Shown: positions 17,574 through 25,131, numbered from the stretch's first letter. The stretch is 64,000 bases of DNA from Epilithonimonas hungarica (GCF_900102265.1 NZ_FNBH01000001.1:620001-684000); one strand, 5' to 3'. Notes: a model not told the origin generated them from the sequence alone. Numbers and translations: made by a program.

Positions 17574-17603
17574 TTTGAAGTTTTAAAATAAATTATAACT
17601 TTG
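17574..17603 (+). promoter_or_regulatory. Promoter of the membrane-protein/regulator operon
   Basis: TTTG (17574-17577), an 18-nt gap and TAACTTTG (17596-17603) match the Bacteroidetes -33/-7 promoter. The -7 box overlaps a palindrome (17598-17614). Confidence 0.7.
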
Positions 17604-17614
17604 TAATTCAAAGT
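17598..17614. promoter_or_regulatory. Operator-like palindrome, site 1
   Basis: ACTTTG-TAATT-CAAAGT is a perfect 6+6 palindrome covering the right half of the -7 box. The same motif occurs at 18615-18631 and 19083-19099, each just before a start codon. Confidence 0.6.
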
Positions 17615-17621
17615 TCTTTTT

Positions 17622-18239
17622 ATGGAATCGAAAAATTATCAGGAAGAGTTGGCGCACATCCGTCAGATGATGGAACGTAGTTCTAGATTTATTTCATTAA
17701 GTGGTTTCTCCGGCGTGATTGCGGGAATCGTGGCATTGATTGGTTCTGTGTACGTTTATTTTATTTTCCAGAGGGAAGGGATTAATTATTTTGATGGGGA
17801 AAGAAATATCTATACGCCGGCTTTAGCCCAAGAGCTATTCTTTGTTGCTTTGATAATTTTGGTTTTGGCGATTTCCAGTGGTTATATTTTCACAGCCAGA
17901 AAGAGCAAAAAGAAGAACCTTAAAATTTGGGATTCGATTACGAAAAAATTGTTATTCAATTTTGTAATTCCATTAGTCGCAGGGGGATTTTTTTGCATCG
18001 CACTTTGGTACCATCATTATTTTCCCTTAATTGCGCCGTCTATGCTTGTTTTCTATGGACTGGCTTTGATCAATGCAGAACGTTATACTTTGAGCGATGT
18101 TAAATATCTTGGAATTTGTGAAGTCATTCTTGGAATCATTGCCTTATTTTGGCTTGGATGGGGATTGATATTTTGGGCAGTAGGATTTGGATTTCTGCAT
18201 ATTTTTTATGGGATATTGATGTATAGGAAGTATGATTAG
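17622..18239 (+). CDS. Polytopic membrane protein of unknown function
   Basis: A 205-residue inner-membrane protein. After a charged N-terminus (MESKNYQEELAHIRQMMERS) it has about five hydrophobic segments, near residues 24-46, 68-88, 106-124, 130-148 and 160-200. It is not recognised as an enzyme or transporter. The gene for a winged-helix regulator follows 61 nt downstream without a terminator, a pairing often seen in Flavobacteriia, so the two probably form one unit. The promoter carries the shared palindrome, which suggests autoregulation by that regulator (inference). Confidence 0.75.
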   Translation: MESKNYQEELAHIRQMMERSSRFISLSGFSGVIAGIVALIGSVYVYFIFQREGINYFDGERNIYTPALAQELFFVALIILVLAISSGYIFTARKSKKKNLKIWDSITKKLLFNFVIPLVAGGFFCIALWYHHYFPLIAPSMLVFYGLALINAERYTLSDVKYLGICEVILGIIALFWLGWGLIFWAVGFGFLHIFYGILMYRKYD

Positions 18240-18300
18240 AAAATCTGAATAAATTCATTTTCGAATTATCTCATTACCAAACTATTCAAATTAATTAGCG

Positions 18301-18591
18301 ATGTTAAATATCAATCAACTCAACAAAGAATTCGAAAGTCGCGTAAGATTGGGCATTATGTCCGTTCTTATGGTCAACGATTGGGTTGATTTTACCGAAA
18401 TGAAAAACCTCTTGAACGCCACCGACGGAAATCTCGCAAGCCACAGCACAGCGCTGGAAAAAGCAGAATACATCGAAGTGAAAAAAGAATTCGTAGGAAA
18501 AAAACCAAAAACATCTTACCGTGTAACGCAAAAGGGTAGGGATGCTTTCACAGAACATATCAATAACTTGGAAAAATTATTGGGACGATAA
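18301..18591 (+). CDS. Winged-helix transcriptional regulator (MarR/HTH_34-like)
   Basis: A 96-residue cytoplasmic protein that consists of one winged-helix DNA-binding domain. The first helices contain FESRVRLGIMSVLMVNDWVD. The recognition region is EMKNLLNATDGNLASHSTALEKAEYIEVKK and the wing is KPKTSYRVTQKGRDAF. This is the small stand-alone regulator type (winged helix DNA-binding domain, PF13601-like) with no ligand domain. It lies inside a cluster of genes whose promoters share ACTTTG-N5-CAAAGt, so it is the obvious candidate to bind that site (inference). Confidence 0.85.
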   Translation: MLNINQLNKEFESRVRLGIMSVLMVNDWVDFTEMKNLLNATDGNLASHSTALEKAEYIEVKKEFVGKKPKTSYRVTQKGRDAFTEHINNLEKLLGR

Positions 18592-18614
18592 TTCCCAATT
18601 TTTTTTGAAAATTA

Positions 18615-18631
18615 ACTTTGTAATTCAAAGA
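18615..18631. promoter_or_regulatory. Operator-like palindrome, site 2, with -7 box
   Basis: ACTTTG-TAATT-CAAAGA, with the -7 box TAACTTTG at 18613-18620, is 11 nt from the ATG at 18642. It is almost identical to site 1; only the last base breaks the symmetry. Confidence 0.6.
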
Positions 18632-18641
18632 ACTTTATATT

Positions 18642-18935
18642 ATGAAAAACTTTAATTATCTACTTTTTGCTAAAAGAATTTTCGTAACCTCTTTATCTTT
18701 TGGCTTAATTGCTTTATTTGGATATATAATAACCAAGCACATTGGTTTTGCAATTTTTGGTTATTTCTATCTAATATTTGCAGGTATTATCAACACTTTA
18801 ATTCTTCTGTTTTTTCTCATCACAGCAGTACTTCACAAAGAGAAAAGGATTGAGTGTTTCCAATCTATTTTAATTCTAGGAATCAATATTCCGCTTTCAA
18901 TTTTTTGTGCAATTATAGGCGATTCACTTTTATAA
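18642..18935 (+). CDS. Small membrane protein of unknown function
   Basis: A 97-residue protein with three predicted transmembrane helices (about residues 12-32, 36-62 and 72-95). A short basic loop (HKEKRIE) lies between the second and third. No family is recognised. It is placed 50 nt after the winged-helix regulator but has its own promoter with the shared palindrome, so it is probably controlled together with the flanking genes. Confidence 0.65.
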   Translation: MKNFNYLLFAKRIFVTSLSFGLIALFGYIITKHIGFAIFGYFYLIFAGIINTLILLFFLITAVLHKEKRIECFQSILILGINIPLSIFCAIIGDSLL

Positions 18936-19082
18936 AACTTAACTATAAAATACAAATATTTACTTGATTAAGTCAAAAAATTAGTGTCTTAAAAAGCATT
19001 CGAATTTAAAAAAGCGTAGAGCTCTTTGTGAAAAAACTTTGTGCGCGTTGTGTTTAAAAAAGTCAAAAAAATTTAACCTTAA
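18936..19082. repeat. Spacer with CTTTGTG-type repeat strings
   Basis: A region of 147 nt with strings CTCTTTGTGAAAA and CTTTGTGCGCGTTGTG, which resemble CTTTGCGCACTTTGC at 272-286 before topB. Such runs recur between genes in related genomes, from memory. No gene is seen. Confidence 0.4.
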
Positions 19083-19099
19083 ACTTTGAAATTCAAAGC
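19083..19099. promoter_or_regulatory. Operator-like palindrome, site 3
   Basis: ACTTTG-AAATT-CAAAGC is 5 nt from the ATG at 19105. The -7-like box AAACTTTG (19081-19088) differs from consensus at its first base. It shares 5+5 palindromic bases with sites 1 and 2. Confidence 0.5.
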
Positions 19100-19104
19100 A
19101 AAAT

Positions 19105-19941
19105 ATGACCAGAAAATCATTCATCAAGAAATCATTACTCGCAACAGGGGGATTGTCATTGTTCTACAGTTGGCAAGTCGAGCCGTTTTGGCTGGAGTTT
19201 GTAAAACAAGATCTACCAATCAAAAATCTGCCTGCAAAACTTCACAACAAAATCCTGATGCAGATCTCGGATTTGCACGTCGGAAATCGATTTGATTATA
19301 ATTTCCTGATCGATTCGTTCCAAAAAGCAAAAACGTACAAACCGGACATCGTAGTTTACACCGGTGATTTCGTTTGCTGGGAAAATAATCCGGAACAATT
19401 TGAGCAGCTCAAGATCGTCATGAAAGAAGCTGTTCGTGGAACTTTGGGAACAGTCGCAATTCTAGGCAATCACGATTATGGTGCAGAATGGAAAGAAGGA
19501 CATGTGGCTGATGAAGTTTCAAAAATCCTTACAGATTCCAAAATTCAGGTTTTGAGAGATGAAAAAGCTGATATTTCAGAACTTAATATTTATGGATTCG
19601 AAGAATTATGGGGAATCAATTTTAATCCCGAAAAATTAACCAAAACCATTAATCCGGATGAAGCAAATCTTGTGCTTTGTCATAATCCTGATGTCTGCGA
19701 TTTGGATGTCTGGAATGGTTATCAAGGCTGGATTCTTTCAGGTCATACACACGGCGGACAATGCAAACCGCCTTTTCTTCCACCTCTCATTTTGCCCGTG
19801 AAAAACAGGAAATACACTTCCGGGATCATTGATTTGGAAGATGGACGAATGCTTTACATCAACCGTGCTTTGGGGCATTCTTATCAGGTCCGGTTCAATT
19901 GCAGACCGGAGATCACACTTTTTACTCTGAAATCAATTTAA
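19105..19941 (+). CDS. Calcineurin-like metallophosphoesterase
   Basis: A 278-residue phosphoesterase, predicted to use two metal ions. All blocks of the superfamily are present in order: SDLHVGN (about residue 54), GDFVCWEN (about 88), GNHDYG (about 122), CHNPD (about 194) and GHTHGGQ (about 214). The N-terminus (TRKSFIKKSLLATGGLSLFYS) is an uncleaved-anchor or Tat-like segment, so the enzyme likely faces the periplasm. The architecture resembles YaeI/UDP-2,3-diacylglucosamine or phosphodiesterase relatives; the substrate cannot be assigned. It heads a likely operon with the next three genes. Confidence 0.88.
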   Translation: MTRKSFIKKSLLATGGLSLFYSWQVEPFWLEFVKQDLPIKNLPAKLHNKILMQISDLHVGNRFDYNFLIDSFQKAKTYKPDIVVYTGDFVCWENNPEQFEQLKIVMKEAVRGTLGTVAILGNHDYGAEWKEGHVADEVSKILTDSKIQVLRDEKADISELNIYGFEELWGINFNPEKLTKTINPDEANLVLCHNPDVCDLDVWNGYQGWILSGHTHGGQCKPPFLPPLILPVKNRKYTSGIIDLEDGRMLYINRALGHSYQVRFNCRPEITLFTLKSI

Positions 19942-19950
19942 AATCATATT

Positions 19951-20436
19951 ATGAAAAAAATCCGCATTCGATTTCTGCTTTTTATCTATGATAATACGCA
20001 AAAGCTATATCGAAAATATTTTAAAAAAAAGAAAAGACAATGGGCATTTTCCCAACAGCAATTGCTGGCTTTTGAAGAAGATACTTTGGGCAGAAAGCTT
20101 GGTGAATTCTACAAAAAGCATGGTTTTACGATGATCCCGAAGATGGAGAATCACGATGTGCATCATCTGCTTACAGACTGTGGAACCAGGTTCGAGGAAG
20201 AGATTGCGATGCAGTTTCTGCTTTTGGGCAACGGAAAAATGAATGCGCATCTTTTGGCTGCCATTTTTTTAGGAAGTCTCATTCTTCCGGAATATTTCGG
20301 GATTTATATTCAGGCCTATAAGAAGGGAAAAAATATGAGGCCTTTCTACTATTGGGATTTTGAGAAATTACTTTTACAGAATTTCGAAAATGTGAAAGAC
20401 TTCGTCCACCAAAAAGAAACCCCGGTTTTTTACTAG
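19951..20436 (+). CDS. Coq4-like protein
   Basis: A 161-residue protein with the Coq4 family signature: HDVHHLLTDCGTRFEEEIAM carries the HDxxH motif and the downstream glutamates that bind metal in Coq4. It is followed by the conserved LGNGK and a hydrophobic helix (HLLAAIFLGSLILPEYFGIY). In other organisms Coq4 acts in ubiquinone synthesis, but Flavobacteriia use menaquinone, so that role cannot simply be transferred. It starts 9 nt after the phosphoesterase and is surely co-transcribed. Membrane-peripheral location is likely. Confidence 0.7.
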   Translation: MKKIRIRFLLFIYDNTQKLYRKYFKKKKRQWAFSQQQLLAFEEDTLGRKLGEFYKKHGFTMIPKMENHDVHHLLTDCGTRFEEEIAMQFLLLGNGKMNAHLLAAIFLGSLILPEYFGIYIQAYKKGKNMRPFYYWDFEKLLLQNFENVKDFVHQKETPVFY

Positions 20437-20473
20437 AATCCATTTACGCTTTAATTAATAAAACATCATAATT

Positions 20474-21859
20474 ATGAAAAAACACCATTTAATTTTCATC
20501 ACAGTTTTCGCAGTAATCGTTCTTTTCTACAAAGAGTATATCGCGCTCAACCTCGGGATTCTTGGAATCTTTTTGAGCATCTTGACCTTTACCCAAACTA
20601 AACCTGAATTTAGGAACCGAACATTTCTCACACTTTTTGTAACCTCCATTTTTTCATCTTTGGCTTTTGCCTGGTTTGGCGATGCTATTTCTTTCATAGC
20701 AGTTTTCACTTCTGTTTTTTTGCTGAGGTTCAAAGGAACTTATCCGAAACTAAAACCATTTTTGTACATAGAGGTTTTATTGGTGAATCTTGTCTCAATT
20801 GTAGGAAGAGTTTTCTATACAGAAAAATGGTATGAAAAACCAAAAGAAAGCAAAGGTTTCGGCAAAAAACTGATTACTTTTATCTTGATTCCAGGATTGT
20901 TTATCACGATTTTCTTTTTCATTTATGCGCAGGGCAGTGACCATTTTGCAAATCTGTTCAGAGATTCAGAACTCGAGTTTCAACCGTTGACGTTTGCCGT
21001 TCTTGCGATCATCGGATTTTACATCGGATTTATCTTTTGGAATTTCGGAGTAGAGAGATTCATTTTCAAACAAAATCATTATCTGAATGACGATTTTTCA
21101 GGTTTGGTTAAAATTCAAAAACCAACCTTTTCTTTCCTTGATATCGATTCCGAAAGAACCAGCGGACTGATTTCCTTTTCTGCACTTAATGTTTTGCTTT
21201 TGATTTTTGTTGCGACTTACAATTACGAGCAGTTTTTTGAAGTCACAAAATCAGCAGATAGTTTGAGCGCCGAGACACACGAACGTGTTAATGCTGTGAT
21301 AATGTCAATTATAATGGCGATTCTCGTGACCCTATTCTATTTCAAAAAAGGATTTAATTTTGATAACAAAGCAAATTCCCTGAAAATTTCTGCTAAAATT
21401 TGGATAGTTCTCAATGCTGTTTTGGTAATCTCAGCTTCTCTCAAAAACTCTGAATATATCATTAATTATGGTTTGACCTACAAACGTTTGGGCGTTTACG
21501 GATTCCTGACAATGGCTTTGATTGGTTTGATTTTCACTTTCATCAAAATACAAAAAAAGAAGACCAATGCTTTTCTTTTCAACCAAATGTTTTGGGCTTG
21601 TTATGGCTTGATTTTGGTTTGCAGTTACGTCAATTGGGGCGGAATTATCACCTCCAACAATATCAAAAGAAAAGATTTTGTAGACAATTATCACTTGGCC
21701 TCCGTCAATTACAATGAACAGATCTTGTTGGATTACGCCGAGAAAACCGGAAATCGCGAAATGAAAAATCAACTAAGAGAAAGAATAGAATCTTATCAGA
21801 AAGAAACCTTTCTCTCAAAAATACTTTATTATGAATTTATTAAAATCGGAAAAGAATAG
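20474..21859 (+). CDS. Polytopic membrane protein, DUF4153/DUF4173-like
   Basis: A 461-residue inner-membrane protein with about 11-12 hydrophobic segments spread along its length and a charged C-terminal tail (ENQLRERIESYQKE-like, about 425-461). It resembles the DUF4153/DUF4173 group of flavobacterial membrane proteins that are often next to small winged-helix regulators; this is by memory and composition. Function is unknown. It follows the Coq4-like gene by 37 nt and overlaps the next gene by 29 nt. Confidence 0.7.
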   Translation: MKKHHLIFITVFAVIVLFYKEYIALNLGILGIFLSILTFTQTKPEFRNRTFLTLFVTSIFSSLAFAWFGDAISFIAVFTSVFLLRFKGTYPKLKPFLYIEVLLVNLVSIVGRVFYTEKWYEKPKESKGFGKKLITFILIPGLFITIFFFIYAQGSDHFANLFRDSELEFQPLTFAVLAIIGFYIGFIFWNFGVERFIFKQNHYLNDDFSGLVKIQKPTFSFLDIDSERTSGLISFSALNVLLLIFVATYNYEQFFEVTKSADSLSAETHERVNAVIMSIIMAILVTLFYFKKGFNFDNKANSLKISAKIWIVLNAVLVISASLKNSEYIINYGLTYKRLGVYGFLTMALIGLIFTFIKIQKKKTNAFLFNQMFWACYGLILVCSYVNWGGIITSNNIKRKDFVDNYHLASVNYNEQILLDYAEKTGNREMKNQLRERIESYQKETFLSKILYYEFIKIGKE

Positions 21860-22319
21860 TTTGAAATATTTAGCTTTGATTCCATTATTTCTAGTGACCT
21901 GTAAAAAAGAACCAGAAGTAAAAGACACAGAAACAGATACTGTTGCTACCATTGAAAGACCGATTGATTCCTTGTCAACAATTCTGAAAACCGAAAAAGA
22001 ATCCAATCAAAATATCGTAACAGTCGATGCATCAAAAATGCCAATCCGCTTGAATCTTGAAATCAAAAATCCGGATGACCAATTGATTTTAAAATTAGAA
22101 AACCTTAATCAACCAAAAATCAAAGGTTACCTGAAAACAGAAAAACCAATGAATTTGCGCTTCAATCAGATTCGATTACCAGACAACTCTTTCGACGGAC
22201 CTTTCGGACCAACGATTGAGTATGACACCAAGCAAAAAGGCGAGTACTGGCTGATATTAGCCAAAAGCAATATGGCGGACGGAACGCCGGTCGGCAAATT
22301 CTTCGTAAAAATTGAATAA
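21831..22319 (+). CDS. Small lipoprotein of unknown function
   Basis: A 162-residue lipoprotein. The signal sequence runs to the lipobox LVTC (Cys24), followed by acidic and lysine residues. The rest is a compact beta-rich domain with no known motif. The start at 21831 lies inside the upstream gene (29-nt overlap), which implies translational coupling. It ends the 19105-22319 operon at a bidirectional terminator. Confidence 0.75.
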   Translation: MNLLKSEKNSLKYLALIPLFLVTCKKEPEVKDTETDTVATIERPIDSLSTILKTEKESNQNIVTVDASKMPIRLNLEIKNPDDQLILKLENLNQPKIKGYLKTEKPMNLRFNQIRLPDNSFDGPFGPTIEYDTKQKGEYWLILAKSNMADGTPVGKFFVKIE

Positions 22320-22349
22320 AAAAAGAATCTCTATTGAGATTCTTTTTTT
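22318..22349. terminator. Bidirectional terminator between the lipoprotein gene and aroQ
   Basis: AAAAAAAGAATCTC / GAGATTCTTTTTTT around TATT is a perfect stem with runs on both sides. Confidence 0.9.
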
Positions 22350-22370
22350 ATTGGAGTACTTATCTAACTT

Positions 22371-22778
22371 CTACTTAAGACTTTGTATAGCCAATTTATA
22401 ACCTTTCATCCCAAAACCGGAAATCACAGCATCGCAACTTTCTGCAGTCACAGATTTCTTTCGGAATTCTTCACGCTTGTAAATATTGCTGATATGAACT
22501 TCAACTTTCGGTTTATTGATATTCTTAAGACAATCCGAAATCGCATAAGAATAATGGGTAAAAGCACCTGGATTGATCACCACAGCTTCAAAATCATCTT
22601 TCTGCAAACGGTTGATCAATTCCCCTTCGATATTAGATTGATAATAAGAAATTTCATCAGAAGAAAATTCGTTTTTCAAATCAGAAAGATAATCTACCAT
22701 AGTAACCGAACCGTAGATTTCGGGTTCACGAGTTCCAAGTAAGTTGAGATTGGGGCCGTTGACAATAAGAATCTTCAT
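22371..22778 (-). CDS. aroQ: Type II 3-dehydroquinate dehydratase
   Basis: Third step of the shikimate pathway: dehydrates 3-dehydroquinate to 3-dehydroshikimate in the cytoplasm. At 135 residues it is slightly short of the usual 140-150. The motif MKILIVNGPNLNLLGTREPEIYG starts at the N-terminus, with the catalytic Tyr in PEIYG. NPGAFTHYSYAISD and EVHISNIYKREEFR follow, including the conserved His. The last helix is shortened. The gene is single, preceded by the terminator of the lipoprotein pair. Confidence 0.95.
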   Translation of the reverse strand: MKILIVNGPNLNLLGTREPEIYGSVTMVDYLSDLKNEFSSDEISYYQSNIEGELINRLQKDDFEAVVINPGAFTHYSYAISDCLKNINKPKVEVHISNIYKREEFRKKSVTAESCDAVISGFGMKGYKLAIQSLK

Positions 22779-22802
22779 AACGTTTTATAATTAATGTAAA
22801 AG

Positions 22803-22836
22803 TAAAAAATCCCCAGAAATTTCTGAGGATTTTTTG
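22803..22836 (-). terminator. Terminator of the 22862-24089 gene pair
   Basis: AAAAATCC(C)CAGAAA / TTTCTGAGGATTTTTT lies 26 nt past the stop codon of the lipoprotein gene. Confidence 0.75.
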
Positions 22837-22861
22837 GATATAGTATAAGGATCAAGTGTAA

Positions 22862-23464
22862 TTATTTCCCTAAAAGATTATTAAGACTCTTTTTAGCCTT
22901 ATCGATCTCTTCGTTTGCCGTTTTTTTGGTTTCGTCAGCCGATTTTTTGAAATCCTCTTTTGTTTTGTCGGCAGAAGCTTTTACATCGGCCACTGTTTTC
23001 TTAGTTTCTTCGGAGATTTTAGCCTTTTCTGCATTAAGCTTATTTTTTACTTCAGCAGTTTTATTTTCAACGGCAGTCGTAACTTTTCCGCTGATGATAC
23101 TGTCAGAACCTTTTACAACATTGCTGATCGCTTCCGAAGCTGTTGCTCCGAGAACTTGTGTAGAAGCCGTCAGATAATTTTCGTATTCTGTTTTTACAGT
23201 TCCACCTTCTGCTACATATGCATTCTTGGATTGAACATATTTTTCCTGGGCAGCCTGCAATTCTTTCTTAGCCGCTTCAATTTTTACCGGGTCATTGGTT
23301 GCCAAAGCTGCTTCATAGTTTTTCTGGGCGGTAGATAATGCCAAAGCTGCATCTTCATAGGATTGAGTGAAATCTATTTTCACTTCAGAGGATTCATTTT
23401 TTTTACAACTGTTAGCTGTTAGCACGATTCCCGCTAAAGCTAATGTCAAAAGTGTTTTTTTCAT
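22862..23464 (-). CDS. Alanine/lysine-rich coiled-coil lipoprotein
   Basis: A 200-residue lipoprotein with lipobox ANSC (Cys20). The body is nearly all helical: heptad-like A/K/E runs at residues 40-85 and 120-195 (AEVKNKLNAEKAKISEET, then repeated K..A..K..D units) indicate long coiled coils like those of LEA- or Lpp-type proteins. No catalytic motif is seen. It begins 4 nt after the preceding membrane-protein gene ends, so they form an operon. A stress or envelope-spacer role is only a guess. Confidence 0.75.
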   Translation of the reverse strand: MKKTLLTLALAGIVLTANSCKKNESSEVKIDFTQSYEDAALALSTAQKNYEAALATNDPVKIEAAKKELQAAQEKYVQSKNAYVAEGGTVKTEYENYLTASTQVLGATASEAISNVVKGSDSIISGKVTTAVENKTAEVKNKLNAEKAKISEETKKTVADVKASADKTKEDFKKSADETKKTANEEIDKAKKSLNNLLGK

Positions 23465-23468
23465 TGTA

Positions 23469-24089
23469 TTATTGATTATTAATAATCTGTTTTGTTAATT
23501 TTTGCAACTCTTGGTCTTCGTCTGATCGTGAGATGTCCCCGTTCAGTCTTTTTACTTCCAATGTGTTCACCTGCTTTGCGAGATTAAGATAGGCTAGATA
23601 TTTTTCCAGAATCTGAATTTTTTTCTCTGATGTTGCATTGGTCGCATTAGCGCTTTTTACAAAAGTTTGCAGATTGTCGTTACACAAAATGTATGCCTGA
23701 AATGCATTGGACAAAAAATAATCACTTACAAGAGAATTAGTTTCAAGATTACTGTATAATTTGGGTATTTCTACAGGCGCATACTGAATGATTTCTGAAA
23801 TGTCTGCACCTTTCTTAGCGGCGTTCAGATACATCCCCTGGGTTTTCATTACACTATTTTCCAGGGAAAGATTGGTTGCGTCCAAAAGCTTGACCAGATT
23901 TTTCTTTTGATTGATGTCTGATAAAATCGTGTTAAGACTGAGCGCAATAAAAAAACCGATAAAGGTTGAAATCAAGGAAATGAAAAATTCGAAGCTTCTG
24001 GCCTTCCTTGTTCGCATTCCATCGAATAATTTTGAGTTGATTAGAAATAAAGTCAGCAAGACCAGAGCAACAGCAATAATAATGTACAT
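23469..24089 (-). CDS. Membrane protein of unknown function
   Basis: A 206-residue protein with two N-terminal transmembrane helices (about residues 2-16 and 34-55, the second ISLISTFIGFFIALSLNTIL). A soluble, mostly helical domain follows (about 60-206) with the sequence SLENSVMKTQGMYLNAAKKGADISE. No known family is recognised. It is the first gene of a two-gene operon with the coiled-coil lipoprotein. Confidence 0.65.
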   Translation of the reverse strand: MYIIIAVALVLLTLFLINSKLFDGMRTRKARSFEFFISLISTFIGFFIALSLNTILSDINQKKNLVKLLDATNLSLENSVMKTQGMYLNAAKKGADISEIIQYAPVEIPKLYSNLETNSLVSDYFLSNAFQAYILCNDNLQTFVKSANATNATSEKKIQILEKYLAYLNLAKQVNTLEVKRLNGDISRSDEDQELQKLTKQIINNQ

Positions 24090-24202
24090 ATGTATTTTTT
24101 GTCAAAGGTAAGAATCTCTATAATTAATCAAAATAAAAATAGATAAACACACAGATTTTATAGATGGATCTAATGTTGGTTAATCCATAAATTTAAGATA
24201 AA

Positions 24203-24236
24203 AAAAATACCTTCAGAAATTTCTGAAGGTATTTTA
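24203..24236 (-). terminator. Terminator of the rpsT/tRNA-Glu transcript
   Basis: TACCTTCAGAAA / TTTCTGAAGGTA forms a perfect stem, followed on the minus strand by a U-run (A-run at 24201-24207). It lies directly after the tRNA 3' end. Confidence 0.85.
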
Positions 24237-24238
24237 AG

Positions 24239-24310
24239 TAGCCCGTAGGGGAGTCGAACCCCTCTTACCAGGATGAAAACCTGAGGTCCTAACCGATAGA
24301 CGAACGGGCC
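24239..24310 (-). tRNA. tRNA-Glu (anticodon UUC)
   Basis: A 72-nt cloverleaf. The acceptor stem is GGCCCGT/ACGGGCT, the D stem GTCT/GGAC, the anticodon stem TCAGG/CCTGG around the loop TTTTCAT (anticodon TTC, A37), and the T stem AGGGG/CCCCT around TTCGACT. CCA is not encoded. It lies 12 nt downstream of rpsT with no terminator between, so it is probably processed from the rpsT transcript. Confidence 0.97.
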
Positions 24311-24322
24311 AAACCTTTTATA

Positions 24323-24577
24323 TTAATCTAAACTATTTACGTGTTTAGTTAATTTACTTTTTAAGTTAGAAGCTTTATTTTTGTGAATAATGTTCTTCTT
24401 AGCTAATTTATCCAATAAAGAGATAACTTTTGGTAACTGCTCAACTGCTACTGATTTGTTTTCTTCGTTTCTCAACGATTTCAACGCTGTTCTTGCAGTC
24501 TTGTGGTAGTATCTGTTACGAAGTCTTCTTACTTCGTTTTGTCTAATTCTCTTTAATGCTGATTTATGATTTGCCAT
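24323..24577 (-). CDS. rpsT: 30S ribosomal protein S20
   Basis: S20 binds 16S rRNA near the 5' domain early in 30S assembly. The protein is 84 residues, starting MANHKSALKRIRQNEVRR, the conserved N-terminus, and is rich in K/R with three helices. An in-frame ATG at 24598 would add seven residues, but it lies inside the -7 promoter box (24596-24603), so it cannot be the start. The tRNA-Glu gene follows directly. Confidence 0.96.
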   Translation of the reverse strand: MANHKSALKRIRQNEVRRLRNRYYHKTARTALKSLRNEENKSVAVEQLPKVISLLDKLAKKNIIHKNKASNLKSKLTKHVNSLD

Positions 24578-24595
24578 ATCGTTCAAATGTGGGTG

Positions 24596-24626
24596 CAAAG
24601 ATAAAAACTAATTTTTAATTTGCAAA
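24596..24626 (-). promoter_or_regulatory. Proximal promoter of rpsT
   Basis: Read on the minus strand: TTTG (24623-24626), a 19-nt gap and TATCTTTG (24596-24603), an exact Bacteroidetes promoter. The expected 5' UTR is about 15 nt. Confidence 0.8.
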
Positions 24627-24736
24627 CTTTTTTTAAAATTTTTTTAAAATTTATTTTGCCTTTTTGAAGTGAAGTTATGAGCGACTGATCTTTAATTTTG
24701 AAGACTAATTGTCTTCGTTTCTCCGTTAAGGCGGTG

Positions 24737-24766
24737 CAAAAGTAGTAATATTTTTTAATATTCAAA
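24737..24766 (-). promoter_or_regulatory. Distal promoter upstream of rpsT
   Basis: Minus strand: TTTG (24763-24766), an 18-nt gap and TACTTTTG (24737-24744). It would give a leader of about 150 nt before rpsT that contains the hairpin GAAGAC-AATTA-GTCTTC. The stretch 24767-25001 holds nothing else I can support. Confidence 0.55.
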
Positions 24767-25001
24767 ATTTTTCAAAAAACTTTTTTTTAAAGCCGTGATT
24801 TTCAGATAAAAAAAATGAAAGCTATTTTTTGATGACTTAAATTTTTGCTTGCAGCTATGATGAACAGAGATGTCGAATCTTTTTGTTTAAAAAGAATTAT
24901 AGCAATGATTAATATCTATATTATAATTTGCCTGATTAACGCTTGGAGAATAAATCTTTTCTAAAGCCTTGATCAATTTACTAGATTTGATTAAAATCAA
25001 A

Positions 25002-25033
25002 AAAACCATCTGAAAGATCAGATGGTTTTTTTA
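25002..25033 (-). terminator. Terminator of the second tRNA-Glu
   Basis: AACCATCTGA / TCAGATGGTT around AAGA, with A- and T-runs on both sides, starts within 10 nt of the tRNA 3' end. Confidence 0.85.
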
Positions 25034-25040
25034 ATTCAAG

Positions 25041-25112
25041 TAGCCTATAGGGGAATCGAACCGCTGTTGCAAGAAAGAAAATCTTGAGTCCTAACCACTA
25101 GACGAATAGGCC
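25041..25112 (-). tRNA. Variant tRNA-Glu (anticodon UUC)
   Basis: A 72-nt cloverleaf with intact acceptor (GGCCTAT/ATAGGCT), D stem (GTCT/GGAC) and anticodon stem (CAAGA/TCTTG). The anticodon loop TTTTCTT gives anticodon TTC. Two oddities stand out: position 37 is T instead of the near-universal purine, and the T stem AGCGG/CCCCT has a C-C mismatch at its middle pair. It has its own promoter and terminator. It may be a specialised or decaying copy of the tRNA-Glu at 24239-24310. Confidence 0.8.
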
Positions 25113-25131
25113 ATTTGGTTTTTGTGGACTG

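Noticed and set aside
24583-24765. A 60-codon minus-strand frame upstream of rpsT
   Set aside because: It spans both rpsT promoters and shows no conserved sequence; it is a chance frame in the leader.
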